From positions 27,837,098 to 27,901,097 of the forward strand of contig OY482847.1 of the NCBI GenBank assembly GCA_960531495.1: a stretch of DNA of 64,000 nucleotides, in the 5' to 3' direction. The position numbers were made by a program, and so were the translations under genes. This stretch comes from Zeus faber. Its lineage: Eukaryota; Chordata; Actinopteri; Zeiformes; Zeidae. Positions 29,088 to 42,756 of this stretch are shown one piece after another (position 1 is the stretch's first letter; each line of letters opens with the position of its first letter). The notes beneath the pieces were generated by a model, which was not told the DNA's origin, ran no database searches, and worked only from the letters and a program-made list of their open reading frames with translations.

Positions 29088-29954
29088 CCGCCCGCCTGCT
29101 CTCTCTTAACCTTCTCTCTTTCTCTCCCTCGCGTACACATGCACGGCCACATGTGCACGCGCTTGACTGTTACTCGAAACCCGAGGGTCCCCGATTCAGA
29201 GACAATCCCACGAGTCCTGGGGCTGCTGTCAGGGGGCTGCGAGACTCATGACCCACATTAAACGTCCCGTCGATGACATGGCGCCAAAAAGAAATATGAA
29301 AGCGATCGAGACGAGGGCCACACGGGTTCCAATTAGCATTGTGTCGGGTGTTTTTTCCTTTTTCTTATTTTCTAGGAAATACATCAAAAATGTATGTTAT
29401 TGCAGCCGTATCATAAAGATATGGGAGAACACTTCTCAGACAACAAAATTAAGTGTTTGAGGGTCATTTTAATGAAGAAAATCCCATCACATACTGTTCC
29501 GCTTAAAGAAAAAAAATATATATAAAAAAAATATATATATATATAATAAAAATAAAACTCGTTATCACACCATGCATGTGTTAAATAGCATAGCCTTAGC
29601 CTATGGCCTTAGTTCTAATTAAAGTGGTAATCCATGAGATCGTCTCTGTTGGGTGAATTGCAGTAGAGATGGTTTTTTTCATCCTGGTTTCTCACTCCCT
29701 TTTCCCAAAAGTTTGCCTTCATCGGATTATTAATTGGCGTTATTTCTTGGTCACTTGAGGTTATGCGTTTTTGTTTTTTTTTGTTTTTTTTTTGTATATT
29801 TCTTTCACCACAACTAGCGTATAGAGGAGCTTTTACATAAGGTAAATACTTTGAAGGGCTGTTTCTAATAAAGTGGCAGCTAAATAAATATGGCATGCAA
29901 TCAAATATGTGAATTTTTTTAACAAGATAATGTTATGGATTACCACTTTGGATG

Positions 29955-29996
<42 letters not shown>

Positions 29997-30721
29997 CCCG
30001 TGTCCTGGATCTCAGGCCGGCGGCAGCAGTGAGAGGTCAGACGCTCACAGTGGTATCACAGGGAGACGGGGAATCGATGCGGAGCTAACTGGCCGAGCTC
30101 GAAACAAGTGGCCGGGCCCGGGTTGCTACCTCGCTACGTAGTGCCGCGTCTGATTTATTACGGTTATTAAATGTAAAATGGAGTCAGGAGGCTTTCATTT
30201 AATGGCTTTACGTCTTGCTTGGTGTAATTATGTACCGGACTTGACCTTCGGTTCCACATAGGAATCAAACGTATTGGAAGTAACGAGAGATCATTGGGGA
30301 GCGGGTTGGCTGCATCCGAGCACAGCTGGATCAGCACGTGCACGTGTTGGTGTGTTGTCCTCACACATCTTCCGGGATACACCCGGGCGGGTGACTGGAC
30401 ATGAAATATTGACTTTACTACGGGACATGAAAGCGTTGTATCATAATTATGCTTTCGGTGAAGTAACAGCACTGCAGTGCCACCTAGTGGTGAACAGTCA
30501 AACAACTGCACTGGACTGAAACTTGAAATATCAAGGCTTATCCTGATTACTTACAAGGTGGCAGTACCCACTCATTTTTGGCCCAAATGCACTGCAATTT
30601 CTTGCTTGACTGAGAAATACAGAATAATGGATCCTTATCATGAGTAAATACTAAGGGCTTTGGCTGTTGCTTGGTTTTGTACACAACCGTTCTTAATCAC
30701 ATCAAGGCACAAACCACTCTT

Positions 30722-30755
<34 letters not shown>

Positions 30756-31946
30756 CGCGTGCGTGCGTGTGGTCTAAGTTCCCCTTCCTTCTATAGCTTC
30801 GGGTCAAAAAGACAAGGTTTCCGTAATTAATTCACAATGGTCGGTGTCGTCTCCGACCGCCTCATCCCAGACTCTCTGAGTAATTATCCTAATGAAGGAG
30901 AGGAGATTTGATTACAAAACTGCGCTGGGAGAAACAAATGAATCTATTTTGGTCAATGAGTAGCTCATCAAACATTTCTTGCTGATCTGGCTGCGTACAC
31001 AGAATATTAGATTTAATGCTTTGGTTAACAATACACCACATTTCTCGACGGTTCGAGGGAACTCGGCTGTAGCGGAACGATTTTTCTTCCCTTCCTGGCG
31101 TGCTTCCAGAAGGGGCTTCATATGGTATGTGGTGATGAAAGATCACAGCTCTAGTCCGAATCAATTTTTGTTTTTCAAACAATTGCCTGGAAATTTCCGT
31201 CGTCTGTGACAGTCACAGAATGACGGAAGAGTGTCCCAGACGGGAAGACGAGACGGTGTGCAGGTCTGGGAGCCGTTTAAAGTGCCATTTTCTAGGGGTT
31301 GGTTTCTCTCTCCTTCTGCGGGATATTATTATTTTTTGGTTATGGAACCAAACCTCGAACCCTGAACCGTCGATGAATCCCTTCTGAAATCAGCGCTGTG
31401 GACATGAGACGTTCCCACTGGCAGCGGCCCAGCCGTGGGGGGGGGGGGGGGGTAGGGAGGCGGGGGATGCCGCCGGTGGTTGTCAGCTTCAATCTCAGCA
31501 GCCTCTCTGTTGTCTCGCTGGGTCAGGGCCTCTTCCCTTCCTGCGGACGGGACTCTGGCGCTGTATCAGAGGGTGCTGATTGGGACCCGAATCCACGGAG
31601 GAATCGGACCAAACAGCTCTCATCCTGCGTCACTGTCACCCCAGCTTCCAGCATCCTGTCCCGCCATGTGAACCCTCTCCCAGCGAGCCCCTCTGTTCCT
31701 CCCGCCTGGAGGCAAGAAAACAAAAGGTACGGGGTCTGATGATGATGATGAAAGTGTAGAGAGGACAAAAGGATGTCGTAAATTCTACAAGCGCAAGGAA
31801 GGAAACACTCCCTACTGCTGCAGCCTGTCCACTCCCAAACAGAAAGGGAAGGAAGTGATGTCGCCCCAGGAAACGGCTGATCCTTCCAACACGGCGCAGT
31901 GTGGAAACACATATTCACACATTAGGTTTTTTTTTGTGCTGCCGTA
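28893..31946. other. intergenic desert segment
   Basis: (CT)n at about 29052-29087 and 29957-29994, AT-rich patches at 29505-29545 and 29760-29800, (GT)n at 30722-30749, a G-run at 31437-31453. The stretch 30830-30960 is unique and homeodomain-site-like (AATTATCCTAATGA), a possible conserved non-coding element. No gene seen. Confidence 0.5.
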
Positions 31947-32367
31947 CAGGGCGGGCTCTAGCAGTTTTGCCACTCTAGGCAAATTGTCGACGGGGGCAGG
32001 GGGTGGTCTTCATGTGTCCCCATTACGCAAGGTGCTTGTTTTGTTCCATAAGGAAACAGAGTAACATAAAATAACCTACATCCAAAATAAAAAACACACT
32101 GTGCTGGCGCAGCGATCGTTCCTGGGTTGGTCCAGTTGGAGAGCAGGCGCCCCATCGGCGGCGGCGTCAGTACCGACGGTGAGACACCAACATTGTCCTG
32201 GTGACTCAACCAGATAAGTGCGCGTACCATATAAGCAAAATGCCTGCACCCACCCAGCCTGTGATGATCACTCACTGATGATTTTTCTTTGGCTGTCCTT
32301 TTGGCGCCTCCCTCTAGGTGGCGGCCTAGGCAGCTGCCTTTGTCACCTATAGGGAGCGCTGCCCCTG
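31947..32367. mobile_element. short hAT-like element candidate, related to 26920-27233
   Basis: Left end CAGGGCGGGCTCTAGCAG, right end GGGAGCGCTGCCCCTG (reverse complement CAGGGGCAGCGCTCCC), both next to GCC-tract/TAGGCA words. An internal stretch at 32033-32118 (CTTGTTTTGTTCCATAAGGA .. AAAATAACCTAC .. AACACACTGT) matches 27081-27155 in reverse. No clear target duplication. Confidence 0.5.
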
Positions 32368-33940
32368 CCGCTATACCACTCAGCCCAATGTTTCGGAGTA
32401 ATATATTTGGTGAAGTGCCAAACTGAAGTGTGAATTGTTTAATGGTTGGATGGCCATCTACCGGAGAGACACGGGTATTGCAGCACAGTGAGCTATAGAA
32501 CCGTCAAAAAGCCACTTTATCCACTGATGAATGGCAGGCTGAGTCATCGCGCAAAAGGCCATTTTTAGGATTCTTGTCAGTTTCTCAGCGTTTATCCCAA
32601 ATCGGTCGCCCACGGATACTCCGTAGGCTGTCAAACAGCCGCGTCTATCGTCGCTATTCGTGAGTCTTAGCGCCTTTGTATGACTGTGTGTGTGTTATAT
32701 CAGTGGCTCTCCTGAAGGCATTTCCTGCTAAAGATTAGTCAGAACCAAAGACGATGGAAGGATGGAAAAAGATGCCGTGTGTCTCTAAAACAATAACTTC
32801 TGAGATTTCCTTCAATCCCCGGTCACCCTCTGTCGCAACAACCCCATTGTCAAAATGATATGTCTGCATTTTCGGCCAAATTGACAAGTTTGTTTGCACT
32901 TAAACCCCTGAAATTCAACATAAGCTTATTACAGTGGTGGGGAATCAACCAATAAAATGGTGTTCAAAAGAGAATAGCTGCTGTGTTTTAATAATAGACA
33001 TAAGAACTATCAACTATGTGTAATATATTGTAATACATTGTAATAACTTAGACAGTGTCGCCATGGTAATCATTTAGTAATAAAAAATCATGATCATTTA
33101 GACCGACTCCTCCATTGTTATCCATGCCTGTATTATTTTATGCATATTTATACATCTTGTACAGAAATATCTCATATATATTTATATTTATACCTACAAC
33201 CAATACCAACAGCCATACTGGCCCTTAGCCCCTTCCATAGCCCTTTCCCTGAGCATAGAATCGCAATTTATACAATCCTGTATGTTTGTGTATACATATA
33301 TTTTTTATGATAATTGTCTGTATAACAATGCACCAACCCTAACCAAGACAATTTTCCTTGCATGAAAATGTACTTGGCCAAATGAACAGGTTCAGATTTT
33401 GAAGATGTCACAGATGTCTTTTATGCACGTTCAGAACTAAGCCTGGATCATTTTAGAGTTCCAAATAATCTTTAGGACTGGTCACTCATTGTTTTTAGGC
33501 CTGATAATACCGTTCACACAGAATCATAAGAGGGCAGCCAGCGCTCCAGTCGGTAAACTGACCGATTTGAGTATATTTTTCACAGATTGGCTTGGAGAGG
33601 TCTGTCGATTCCCGCTGCCTCGGGCCTCTGCAGTCAAAAAGCCAGGCGGAGAGATTCCACGGAGCCCGCCCCGGCCAACCCGTTCGAAAAAGAGCGCCGG
33701 TTCCCATCAAACAGCTTGGCGACGGGAAGTGCCGATCTGACGGCTTTTCATCGCTCTTTTAGCTCAGGAAGTCCCGCTAGTGAGTCTTGTTTCGATGTTC
33801 CTGTTGTGTGTGCGTGTGTGTGTGTGTGTTTGTGTTCCTCCTGCGCCACGGTCCATCCATCCGGTCTGGTAAACGCCTACTGTGCCCCGTTGCCTATGGC
33901 GATTAATTATCGACCCATTTGCTTAATTGCAGCGAGTGAG
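32368..33940. other. intergenic DNA, nothing recognised
   Basis: Unique AT-rich sequence. The end (33890-33940, GATTAATTATCGACCC and TTGCTTAATTGCAG) looks conserved-element-like but cannot be tested here. Confidence 0.4.
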
Positions 33941-33944
33941 CAGG

Positions 33945-33946
33945 AC

Positions 33947-33989
<43 letters not shown>

Positions 33990-33992
33990 CCA

Positions 33993-34065
<73 letters not shown>
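33945..34065. repeat. adjacent (GA)n and (GT)n microsatellites
   Basis: GA tract at about 33949-33988 followed within 6 nt by a GT tract at 33995-34063, then a G-rich stretch to 34130. Confidence 0.96.
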
Positions 34066-34809
34066 GGTGTGTGGGGGGGGAGGGGTAGGTAATGTGTGTG
34101 TGAGTGTAGAAAGGGGGGAGAACAGGTTGGGAGAATGTCTCGGGGATCATAAAAATCCTTATAATGTCCATTTCATTCGTAACGCTCAGACTACTCATGA
34201 ATAATTGATTATGTAACAACAATTGGTCATCATAACATAAATATTTGTGCATAAATAGCACATCATTAGTGATGATCAGTGTGTTAAATTGAACAACACA
34301 ACTCTCCAGTGACATTTTAATGGAGAAAAAAATCCAAATGAATATGAAGTGAAATCAATCAGATGTGATGTTCCATCAGTGATGGTGATAGGATAGTTAT
34401 TAATAACCCACTCATCGTTAATTAATAGTTTTTCTGTTGTGATGCTCTCCTCGTCGTCTTGAGTGGAAACTGATCCAAGGTCAGTGTGGAGGGGAGTGGA
34501 ATGTGTGTGTGTATGTGTGTGTGTAGTGTGTTTCTGTCTCTCTCTCTCTCTCTCTTTCCTCCTCAGTGTCAAAGTGCTGAATGTGGTTTTTTTTGTTTTT
34601 TTTTGTCCGGAGAGCGGAGCCGCTCTTTCTCACACCGACCATCTGCTGCCACCCATCCTGGGGTTTGGGATGCAGTTTGTGGACAGCCTGTGGCTGCCAT
34701 TTGCTTTGACCAATAAAGGTCTCTCGGAGGTTTGGTTTTTACATTTTTCTTTTTTTAAATCAAAGATCACCGCTAGGTCACCGCCTGGTCCTCACGACAA
34801 AGGCTGCTC

Positions 34810-35139
34810 ATTGATGTTAATAATAATAATAATAATAATAAGTAAATATTTATTTGGATAGCACTTGCTATCCAAATAAAGATTGTTATAAAGGTATGCT
34901 GCAGGTAACATAAAAGACGTACAATCGAAGAAAGATTAAAACCAGAAAGAGTAATAATATAAAAATACGATAAAAAAAAGTCATAGTAAGATATAAAACA
35001 AATACAAATGACTACAAATAAAGAGGAGAAAAACAAAAAACAACAAAGGTGAGGCTTTATAAAAAGAAATATGAAATGATGACAATATTTATTGAATAAT
35101 AATAATAGTTCTAATAGTAATAATTCTCGTACTAATTCA

Positions 35140-35192
<53 letters not shown>

Positions 35193-35419
35193 TCATAATG
35201 ATAACATAGTAATAATCCATACATCCATTTTCCTCTGCTTATCTGAGGCCGGGTCGCGGTGATGATGATAATAATAATAATAATAATAATAACAATAACA
35301 ATAACAATAACAATAACAATAATAATTATAACAATCATAATGATAACATAATTATAATATTAGAAATAGTAATAATAATAATAATTATGATGATGATGAT
35401 GATGATGATGATGATCATT

Positions 35420-35484
<65 letters not shown>

Positions 35485-35525
35485 ATTGATAACATAATAA
35501 TAATAATAATAATAATAATAATAGT
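34810..35525. repeat. cluster of trinucleotide repeats with a GAT/ATC palindrome
   Basis: (AAT)n at 34817-34842 and 35140-35190, (AAT/AAC)n at 35265-35330, then (GAT)n running into (ATC)n at 35387-35483, and (AAT/AGT)n to 35533. All are simple-sequence DNA; translations are low complexity only. Confidence 0.95.
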
Positions 35526-36133
35526 AGTAGTAGATTAATTCAAACCTGTGAACGATTAGAGAGACAGGGACACTCAAGAGAATGTCCAAAAGGTACATAT
35601 GGAAGTACTGGCGTGGAAGGTTTCAATTTACACCAAGGTTTATAACATTTGTTTAAGTAGTCCACCAGTGTTTAAAATCCTGACACCGCCCCTCTCCAGG
35701 GGATCAATCAAGTGTTTCCTTATCTCATATTAAGAGCTTAGTGCAGACATGGAGAGTATGTATCTGCTGCGGACAAGAGGCCGCCTGGGGCCAGGTGGCT
35801 GAAAGGGATCTGGTTTTAAGATTATTGTTTTTAAACCGGAGGTGCTAAGGGGATCACGATAAACCACGCAAATCTTTCATTCGAGCATCTAAGCATTTAA
35901 CCTACGGAATTCTGGGTAACTGTCAGTCTCGCGCCGAGGTTCTAACCTGATAACTGTGGCTCTTTGTGCTGGCTGACGTCGTCCTGTTTCACGCGATTTG
36001 AAAACCCCCGTCTCGGATCTTCCCCTGTCATTGCTCTCGCTCCCTCATTCTGTTTATCTGATGTTTATTCCGTTTTTTTTCTTCGGCAGAGAATTGTTTT
36101 TTTGGCTCAGAGGCCAAAACTCTCTCTCTCTCG

Positions 36134-36166
<33 letters not shown>

Positions 36167-36322
36167 GCTCTCTTGCTTTCTTTGCTCTCTTTGCTCTCTC
36201 TCTCTCTCTCGCTCTCTCCCTCTTTGTGTTCTGCATTCCCGGCATGCGACGACGGCAGGGAGGGCGACGTCCGCTGGCTCCGGCAGGTGGACGCAGCAGA
36301 TGCTGCCACTCGCAGAGGAACC

Positions 36323-36362
<40 letters not shown>

Positions 36363-36900
36363 AGGGAGGGAGGGACAGAGAGAGAGAGAGGACAGACACT
36401 GTAGAAGCAGCAGAGGGATCTGAGGAAGGAGGGAAAGGTAGAAGGAGACAAATGTGGCAGGTCGAACAATTGGACAATTTGTCGGTGGTGGGAATTCGGA
36501 TGAGGGATTTCGGGGCGCTTTCCTTCCGCTCCTCAACAAACAGCGCTCAAGACAAAATGGATCTGATGCAGAGGAGTTATGGTGGACCGGGGCTGCCTCC
36601 GAGCTATTTATATTGTTCGGCGTGACGGCGTGGTGGAAACTCATGCAAAGGCCCCGAACCGAGAGGGGGGAAACCGGTCGTCATGTTATAGGCCGACGGC
36701 GAGCGGTGTAATAGAGGAGTGTGAAGGTTTTTCCTTTCAGCGTTTTGGACAGTCTGGCCCGACCAATCAGAGGCTGAAACTAGTAGTTTAGAAACTACTA
36801 GTTTATTTTTCTTTTGGGTTTTGTCCATTTTTTAGGCTCGTCATTAGGTTTATAATACATGACCACTTATTTCTCATCCTAGGTTCAACCTCCAAAGTAA
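35526..36900. other. intergenic DNA with CT/GA tracts
   Basis: Unique sequence to about 36110, (CT)n-rich 36119-36225 and (GA)n-rich 36326-36390 flanking about 100 bp of GC-rich DNA. No gene recognised. Confidence 0.5.
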
Positions 36901-36932
36901 ATGTTTTTGGTTCCCTTATGTTTTTATTTTGT

Positions 36933-36934
36933 AT

Positions 36935-36981
<47 letters not shown>

Positions 36982-37085
36982 TATTTGTTTGTTATTTGTT
37001 CTTTTTCAGACTTTTTTCTATATATCTATCTATCTATCTATCTCCGCCCGCCCGCCCGCCCGCCCGCCCGCCTGCCCGCCTGTCT
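36933..37085. repeat. (TTTA)n, (CTAT)n and (CCCG)n tetranucleotide series
   Basis: TTTA tract at about 36933-36982, CTAT tract at 37018-37042, then CCGCCCG-type tract at 37043-37080. Confidence 0.95.
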
Positions 37086-38319
37086 GTTTGTCGATCGGTT
37101 GAATAATTCCTTACCACAACTTGTATTGAATAAAGAATAATATAATAACTGGTTGCAGTAATACTTGTTACTCATTTACAGAGTGTCAAATAAATGCATA
37201 ATACATAAATAACGGTATGTTGTGATTCCCAAGTATGAGTTAAATTTTATTATCAGGGTTTAAAAAAAACCATTCTCACACATCAGTGTGAAGTCGCCAT
37301 TTCTCAAAATAGTTCTCCACACATTTAGAAAGTGGCATCAACAGATTTTCTGGCATTTGTCCTGTCGTCTGTTATTAGCTAAAAATAATAGCATTATAAT
37401 AATAGCAAGACTTGAAAACAATTTTATACTGGTGGAATTCAAGAATAAGGGGTGGTGGTTGGGGGGGGGGGGGGGGGGGTTTCTGAGAGTGTGCCGTTTG
37501 GGAATGTTTCATCCCGACGTGTCTTATTTGTCTCTTTTTACTTCTTTGTGTGCAAATGTTTGCATTGTATCCTTCTTTTGTCGCCAGAGCAACACTGGGT
37601 CGGTGTTGTTGTGGCGCCAGAAACACAATGGCGGTCATTATCCCAAATCCTACTTTTCATGCAGGCGTGGGTTACATCCCCACTGAAGGTCCCTTTGTCC
37701 CCTGCTAAGGGATCGCCGGGCAGGGCCTGGAGAGAGAGAGGGAGAGAGAGAGAGAGAGCGAGGGGGGGTGGAGTTGGGAAAGGGAGTTGGCCCCAGGTAT
37801 TGGGTCGTCCATGATGCCGGTTGGCCGTCCCCAGGCTAGAAGAGGATCGCTACACCAGAGGAGATAAAGGGAGAGCGGGAGAGAGGGGGAGAGGGTGAAG
37901 GAGGGGAAAACACTTGACAGAGTCTGTTTGCGTTCACTTTCTCCAGCCGCTGCCCGTCAAGACAAACCGGCATGTGCGGCTGAGGTGCGCAGGGGCGGTC
38001 TTTCGGCGAGCGAAGCTCAATGAGAATTCCAACCGATCCATTCAAACCCCTCACTAAGTGGGAAGAAGACAAAGGGAGCAGAAAAAAAGATTATGAATAT
38101 GTTAAATACTATTTTAAAAGCCCTCGGAGTGTCCTGGTAGCATGGTGATTCAGAGGCTGCCTTCACAGGTTCCAGTCCACATTTTCCCATCCAAACCATG
38201 TTCCTCCAATCTAATGATTGGAGGAGACGACAACACTTCCTGAGACTCTGGAGACTGGCTCAAATAGAGAGGTTGTTGGACGAGAACTTCGGAGTTGGAT
38301 GACTCGTGCACATTTGAAA
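37086..38319. other. intergenic DNA, nothing recognised
   Basis: A run of about 20 G at 37460-37480 and GA-rich patches at 37728-37760 and 37860-37905. No gene seen. Confidence 0.5.
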
Positions 38320-38492
38320 GCGCATTCAGTTCAGCAAGGTCAGGAGGTTGCCGGTTCGATCCCCGGCTCCTCCTGCTAACATGTCTAAGTGTTCCCCCAG
38401 CAAGACACTTAACTCCTGACGGCCGCGTCCATCGGTGTATGCATAATTGTAAGACGCTTTGGACAAAAGAGTCTGCTAAATAATGATGTAAA
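38320..38492 (+). mobile_element. tRNA-derived SINE
   Basis: B-box-like GGTTGCCGGTTCGATCCCCG at about 38347, AGCAAGACACTTAACTCC, and a tail AAGACGCTTTGGACAAAAGA + GTCTGCTAAATAATG, which is a widely shared fish SINE 3' end (V-SINE-type wording). Not a tRNA gene: no acceptor stem or CCA context. Confidence 0.8.
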
Positions 38493-40041
<1,549 letters not shown>

Positions 40042-40043
<2 letters not shown>

Positions 40044-40616
40044 GTGTAAGTCAAACCAAGGACTGGCCGTCTCGTGATGCCTCATGATAGGCCTGTTTCC
40101 TTCATACGCTCGCCGGCCTGACGGCAGGAAGGTTTTTGTGGAAACACACGAAGGTCATCGACCTCTCCGAATCTGTTTTTTTTTTTTACCCCCCCCCGTG
40201 GCGATGGCTCGCTCGGTAGGAACTTCTTCGAGGAGCACGTGTTTGAAAAGCGCAGACGCACACCGACCGCATGATTTACACCGACAGCCACCCTGCGAGC
40301 GATGCCGGCACCGAGGGTTTGATTGTAAAAGCTCGATAACAAATAAGCAAGTTCTTAATAAGGCAAAGCCATTTCACAGAGCAGGGCTTTAATAGCATTG
40401 ACTATTAAGCAGAATAAGCTGCGGTTAAATTGAGTCTGACACCTTGTTTACCTCCAATAACCATCAACCCACTCGCCATAAATGAACCTTACAGGCTCTA
40501 AATGGATAGAACAACAGCAGAGAAGACAACACGCGGTGGTAATCCAACTTTATTTATCTTTCTGGCCTGTGATGGATGTACATTTATGGAACCCATTTGC
40601 TTTGACGCGTATTGAT
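40042..40616. other. unique intergenic DNA, possible conserved element
   Basis: No gene. The part 40300-40480 (AATAAGCAAGTTCTTAATAA, AATAGCATTGACTATTAAGC) is unique and AT-rich in the manner of conserved non-coding elements; untested. Confidence 0.4.
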
Positions 40617-41625
40617 CAGCGGCGTAGGCAGAAATTGTATTTTTTTGGGTGGGCCAGTACAACGCCTGGCGGGCCATCTTTTTTCTCCGGAAAAAAAAAA
40701 AAAAAAGGAATTAAACTTAGAAAGTAGAAAAAAGGTCAAACATAGAGAAACAGGGGAAAAAAACAGCGACAATTTTGATCATTCTGAATTACAAAGGCAC
40801 CAACAGAGGGGTTCAGGGGGGGGACTGTGGGTTCAGGAGGTGTGTGCTCAGGGGGGTCCGTCCTGTTGACATTCTCCTCTGGGCAGGTTCTGATCAAACG
40901 ACCTTGTTTTTCCACACCCAAAGCATTTCATCATGTCAGATGTGGCATAAACAGTGTCATCCGTCTCAGTGATGCTGCATTTCAATGTTAGTTTAAGTTC
41001 TGCTGCATTGTTTTTTAAAACCATAAAGACTTCTAAATGAGAAAAGAAAATATGTTTAAGTTGAGGAGCTTTGCAACTCAAGGAAATCAATTTAAGGGGG
41101 GAAACAATCTGCCAAAACCTGGCCCGCTCCTTTCCCAACATTTCATTAGTGATGAATGGGGCACATTGGAAATGGTCATTCTTGTGGCAGGGTTCGTCAG
41201 AAGGAGAACGGGGACGAAAGTGTCACAGATGACGACTCTGCTTTCCACTAAAAACTGTTCACTTTATACACACGGTGCAGAAAAATCACCACGGCCCTGC
41301 TCATTCTGGAAGCGAATTTTTATAGTGGAGTAGCCCACCTTCTCCCCCGCTGCCAGACCGCACTCCTCCACGGAGCAGCCGGCGAGTGAGCTCCGCCCCT
41401 GAACTAGGTGTTACGTTCCGGAGAGACGGAGACTTCCCACGGCTTGTTTCAACAGTTCCGTTTCAATCAGAAGAGGAATTAAACGCACACATAAACAATC
41501 AACAAATAAAATCAAGTTTACATTTCCTTTCTTTTCTTACGTGATTTTTCACAACAAAATGTATTTTGATCAAACTAAGCTGGGCGGGCCAGTGCCGCCC
41601 AGGTCCATCACTGCCTACGCCACTG
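40617..41625. mobile_element. hAT-type non-autonomous transposon with 8-bp target duplication
   Basis: 1009-bp element. Left end CAGCGGCGTAGGCAG, right end CTGCCTACGCCACTG: 14 of 15 positions match in inverted orientation, with the second-tier inverted match GGGCCAGT/GGCGGGCC inside. Flanks GTATTGAT (40609-40616) and GTACTGAT (41626-41633) are an 8-bp duplication with one mismatch, the hAT hallmark. The - strand has a degenerate zinc-knuckle-like CFGCGKTRSFDQN near 40930, but no transposase. Confidence 0.85.
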
Positions 41626-41633
41626 GTACTGAT

Positions 41634-42361
41634 GCCACTTTGGTTCATCGGAGCGATCGTCTGGATTGACGGCTGTTTTTTTTTTTTGTTTTTTTTTTTT
41701 CCAGCTGGCATATCACCCTCCTCCTCCAGCGTAGTTCATGAAAGAAAGTTTTGAAGATGAGAGCCACAAGTCCACTGGAAGTTAACATGTTTCTGGCAGT
41801 CATTGCAATCAGCGCCACGCCAGCAGCGGCGTTCTCGGCACGGCTATAATTTTAATCACATTACTTGTGATATTGCGATCGCTCGGCCCATTGTGCACAG
41901 CATCGCCGAGCAGTGTGAACCCGAATAGTTCATCCCCCCCCCCCCCCCGCCCACCATCTTATTTTTCTTTTCCCTAACGCTCTCTCTCCCCTCTCCCCTC
42001 TCTCTCTCTGTCTCTCTCTCTCTCCCTTGCCCCCCCCCCCCCTCCCCACTCCTCTACCTTCTTTCAAGTCTGTCTCTCCGGAGCGGCTCTAATTAAACCT
42101 GGGGTCGGTGGTGGTACACGCTCTTCCAGCCGAGCGGAGGAGAAAGGCTCTAATTCCAGCTCTCAGGATGGAACTTGGACACACAATGGCCCTGCCGTCC
42201 TCGCCCCCCTCCCGCAGATTCCCCGTTGAAAGCCCTCTCCTCAGGCAGCCTTTTAATAGGCCTCCCCCTCCCCTCGCCTCGCCTTGCATGCACCCGCACT
42301 CATAAATACACACCCGGACGTAGAAGCCTAAGATTTGCGCTCACACACACACACACACCCA

Positions 42362-42397
<36 letters not shown>

Positions 42398-42756
42398 TTC
42401 ACAAGGAACATATTTTGTACCGAGCCCGCTCGTCGTGCTCCCCTGTCACCGGTGCAGCATTTCAGACGGCCGGGGGCGTTTTGAAGTGCTCATGACGCCG
42501 TGGCGGCTGGACAACAGCACTTTCTCCCTTTCCATCATCGCGGCGTGACGCTAACAGTTCGGCTAAGGCTTGACCGCTGTAGCTATTGTGAAGAACACTT
42601 TGGAGCAGCTTTTTCTTTTGTTGTCGGAGTCCGGAAGCTTAAGGCTCTTGGCTGTTTCTCCTGGATGTTAGGGGGGGTTTTATGAGCTACTTCTTTCTCG
42701 GGCTTCATGTATGCAGTGCAGTGCTTTGGAACAGGGAAGCTGGGGGTCACTGGGGG
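41634..42756. other. intergenic DNA with C, T and CA tracts
   Basis: Poly-T at 41670-41700, C-runs at 41935-41950 and 42028-42043, CT-rich 41980-42025, (CA)n at about 42340-42393. No gene recognised. Confidence 0.5.
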
